This document shows positions 5,553-6,092 of a DNA stretch of 6,092 nt, piece after piece. Position numbers and translations under genes: made by a program. The notes under the pieces are model-generated. The model was given only the letters and a program-made list of their open reading frames with translations, was not told where the DNA came from and did not search any database. Within the stretch, counting starts at the first letter, position 1, and the number at the start of each line of letters is the position of its first letter. This DNA is from Prevotellaceae bacterium (GTDB lineage: Bacteria; Bacteroidota; Bacteroidia; Bacteroidales; UBA932), in assembly GCA_031285695.1 (NCBI GenBank), contig JAITVR010000212.1, forward strand, positions 1 to 6,092. Direction: 5' to 3'.

Positions 5553-5626
5553 GCCGATGTAGCTCAGTTGGCCAGAGCAGCTGATTTGTAATCAGCTGGT
5601 CGGGGGTTCGAATCCCTCCATCGGCT
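5553..5626 (+). tRNA. tRNA-Thr(TGT)
   Basis: A 74-nt cloverleaf. Acceptor GCCGATG (5553-5559) pairs with CATCGGC (5619-5625), with discriminator T. The D arm is GCTC/GAGC. The anticodon stem GCTGA/TCAGC encloses the loop TTTGTAA, so the anticodon is TGT (reads ACA). The T arm contains GGTTCGAATCC with one G-T pair. CCA is not encoded and must be added after transcription. This is the counterpart of E. coli thrU in the tRNA-tufB operon. Confidence 0.97.
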
Positions 5627-5659
5627 CGAAAAACGAACATTGAAATTGTGAATTATTTT

Positions 5660-5742
5660 GGGGGGATACCAGAGTGGCCAAATGGGACAGACTGTAAATC
5701 TGTTGTCTTACGACTTCGGAGGTTCGAATCCTCCTCCCCCCA
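5660..5742 (+). tRNA. tRNA-Tyr(GTA)
   Basis: An 83-nt class II tRNA. Acceptor GGGGGGA (5660-5666) pairs with TCCCCCC (5735-5741), with discriminator A. The anticodon stem ACAGA/TCTGT encloses CTGTAAA, giving anticodon GTA. A long variable arm (TGTCTTACGACTTC region) is as expected for bacterial tRNA-Tyr. The T arm is GGAGG TTCGAAT CCTCC. CCA is not encoded. Counterpart of E. coli tyrU. Confidence 0.97.
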
Positions 5743-5750
5743 CAAAGCAG

Positions 5751-5817
5751 TTGAGAGTGGAAAATTGAAAGTTGAAAATGAAAAAATCATTTTCAATTCT
5801 CAACTTTCAATTCTCAA
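5751..5817. repeat. Long imperfect palindrome in the tRNA-Tyr/tRNA-Gly spacer
   Basis: TTGAAAATGA (5772-5781) and TCATTTTCAA (5787-5796) form a perfect 10-bp stem with a 5-nt A loop. Outside it, TTGAGAG...AATTGAAAG (5751-5771) is an imperfect inverted copy of CTTTCAATTCTCAA (5804-5817). The word TTCTCAATTAA at 5811-5821 also occurs at 265-275. The element lies inside the presumed tRNA transcript. Confidence 0.6.
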
Positions 5818-5825
5818 TTAAGAAC

Positions 5826-5898
5826 GCGGAAGTAGCTCAGTTGGTAGAGCATCAGCCTTCCAAGCTGAGGGTCGCGAGTTCGAGCCTCGTCTTCCGCT
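5826..5898 (+). tRNA. tRNA-Gly(TCC)
   Basis: A 73-nt cloverleaf. Acceptor GCGGAAG (5826-5832) pairs with CTTCCGC (5891-5897), with discriminator T. The D arm is GCTC/GAGC. The anticodon stem TCAGC/GCTGA encloses CTTCCAA, giving anticodon TCC (reads GGA, with wobble GGG). The T arm has GCGAG TTCGAGC CTCGT, where the G-T pair closes the outer end. CCA is not encoded. Counterpart of E. coli glyT. Confidence 0.97.
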
Positions 5899-5909
5899 CA
5901 CAAAAAAAT

Positions 5910-5981
<72 letters not shown>

Positions 5982-5991
5982 CTACAAAAAA

Positions 5992-6031
5992 CGAGTTTTT
6001 GCCGAAAAGGCGAGTACTCGCAACTTTTTTT
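5992..6031 (+). terminator. Terminator or attenuator between the tRNA cluster and tuf
   Basis: CGAGT (5992-5996) pairs with ACTCG (6016-6020), and GCC (6001-6003) pairs with GGC (6009-6011) around a GAAAA loop. T5998-6000 can pair with GAG (6012-6014) through one A-T and two T-G pairs. Seven T follow at 6025-6031 after CAAC. The T-tract starts four bases from the stem, so termination may be partial. No separate tuf promoter was recognised between here and the tuf start. Confidence 0.55.
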
Positions 6032-6077
6032 GAATTTCAGGTAAAAATAAATTAATAATTAAAAAAAATCTTTAGCC

Positions 6078-6092
6078 ATGGCAAAAGAAAAA
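6078..6092 (+). CDS. tuf: Elongation factor Tu, N-terminal fragment (cut by window end)
   Basis: Only ATG plus four codons (MAKEK) are present. MAKEK is the usual opening of EF-Tu in Bacteroidetes, and the position directly after the Thr-Tyr-Gly-Thr tRNA cluster matches the tRNA-tufB arrangement. EF-Tu is the GTPase that brings aminoacyl-tRNA to the ribosome. The upstream leader is A-rich (AATTAAAAAAAATC) with no SD. The call rests on context as much as on the five residues. Confidence 0.85.

Noticed and set aside
5434..5640. Minus-strand frame with GGIRTPDQLITNQLLWPTELHRQ-like product
   Set aside because: This is the well-known spurious translation of the antisense strand of a tRNA-Thr gene (5553-5626).

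Overview
The window reads as a chromosomal segment of a member of the Bacteroidota (Bacteroidetes), probably Bacteroidales-like. Several things point there. Promoter-like elements follow the phylum consensus TTTG-N19-TAnnTTTG. There is a lipoprotein-type TamA/BamA-family barrel (TamL). The rpsU gene has the Bacteroidetes form with Tyr54. Start codons are mostly preceded by A-rich stretches rather than Shine-Dalgarno (SD) sequences. Protein genes are moderately GC-rich, while spacers are very AT-rich and full of short palindromic or direct repeats. All genes found lie on the + strand.

Layout. Positions 1-349 are non-coding in my reading and hold degenerate repeats, a 70-bp element with imperfect inverted ends, and a possible promoter. 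Positions 350-2680 encode the TamL-like outer-membrane protein, with a GTG start. Positions 2759-3667 encode a membrane-anchored helix-hairpin-helix (ComEA-like) protein. A strong promoter at 3698-3728 then starts a translation-related group: rpsU (bS21), a XerC/XerD-type tyrosine recombinase, and hpf/raiA (ribosome hibernation factor), closed by an intrinsic terminator at 5420-5476. A second strong promoter (5496-5526) drives four tRNA genes in the order Thr(TGT), Tyr(GTA), Gly(TCC), Thr(GGT). After a terminator/attenuator-like hairpin comes the first five codons of tuf (EF-Tu), cut by the window end. This tRNA order and these anticodons are those of the E. coli thrU-tyrU-glyT-thrT-tufB operon.

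How the parts work together. bS21, HPF, EF-Tu and the tRNAs all serve the ribosome; the Xer recombinase (chromosome dimer resolution) is the functional outlier. The most interesting signal is in the rpsU leader. A perfect SD core (AAAAGGAGGT, 3755-3764) sits 72 nt upstream of the start codon, inside the loop of a predicted stem-loop (3742-3782). In Bacteroidetes, bS21 helps hide the anti-SD of 16S rRNA, so an exposed SD in the bS21 mRNA leader could be a sensor for bS21-free ribosomes. A second candidate is a perfect 10-bp inverted repeat enclosing the recombinase start codon. Both are inferences from sequence, without folding software or comparative data. Otherwise this is a conserved housekeeping region, and I see no phage, CRISPR or defence system.
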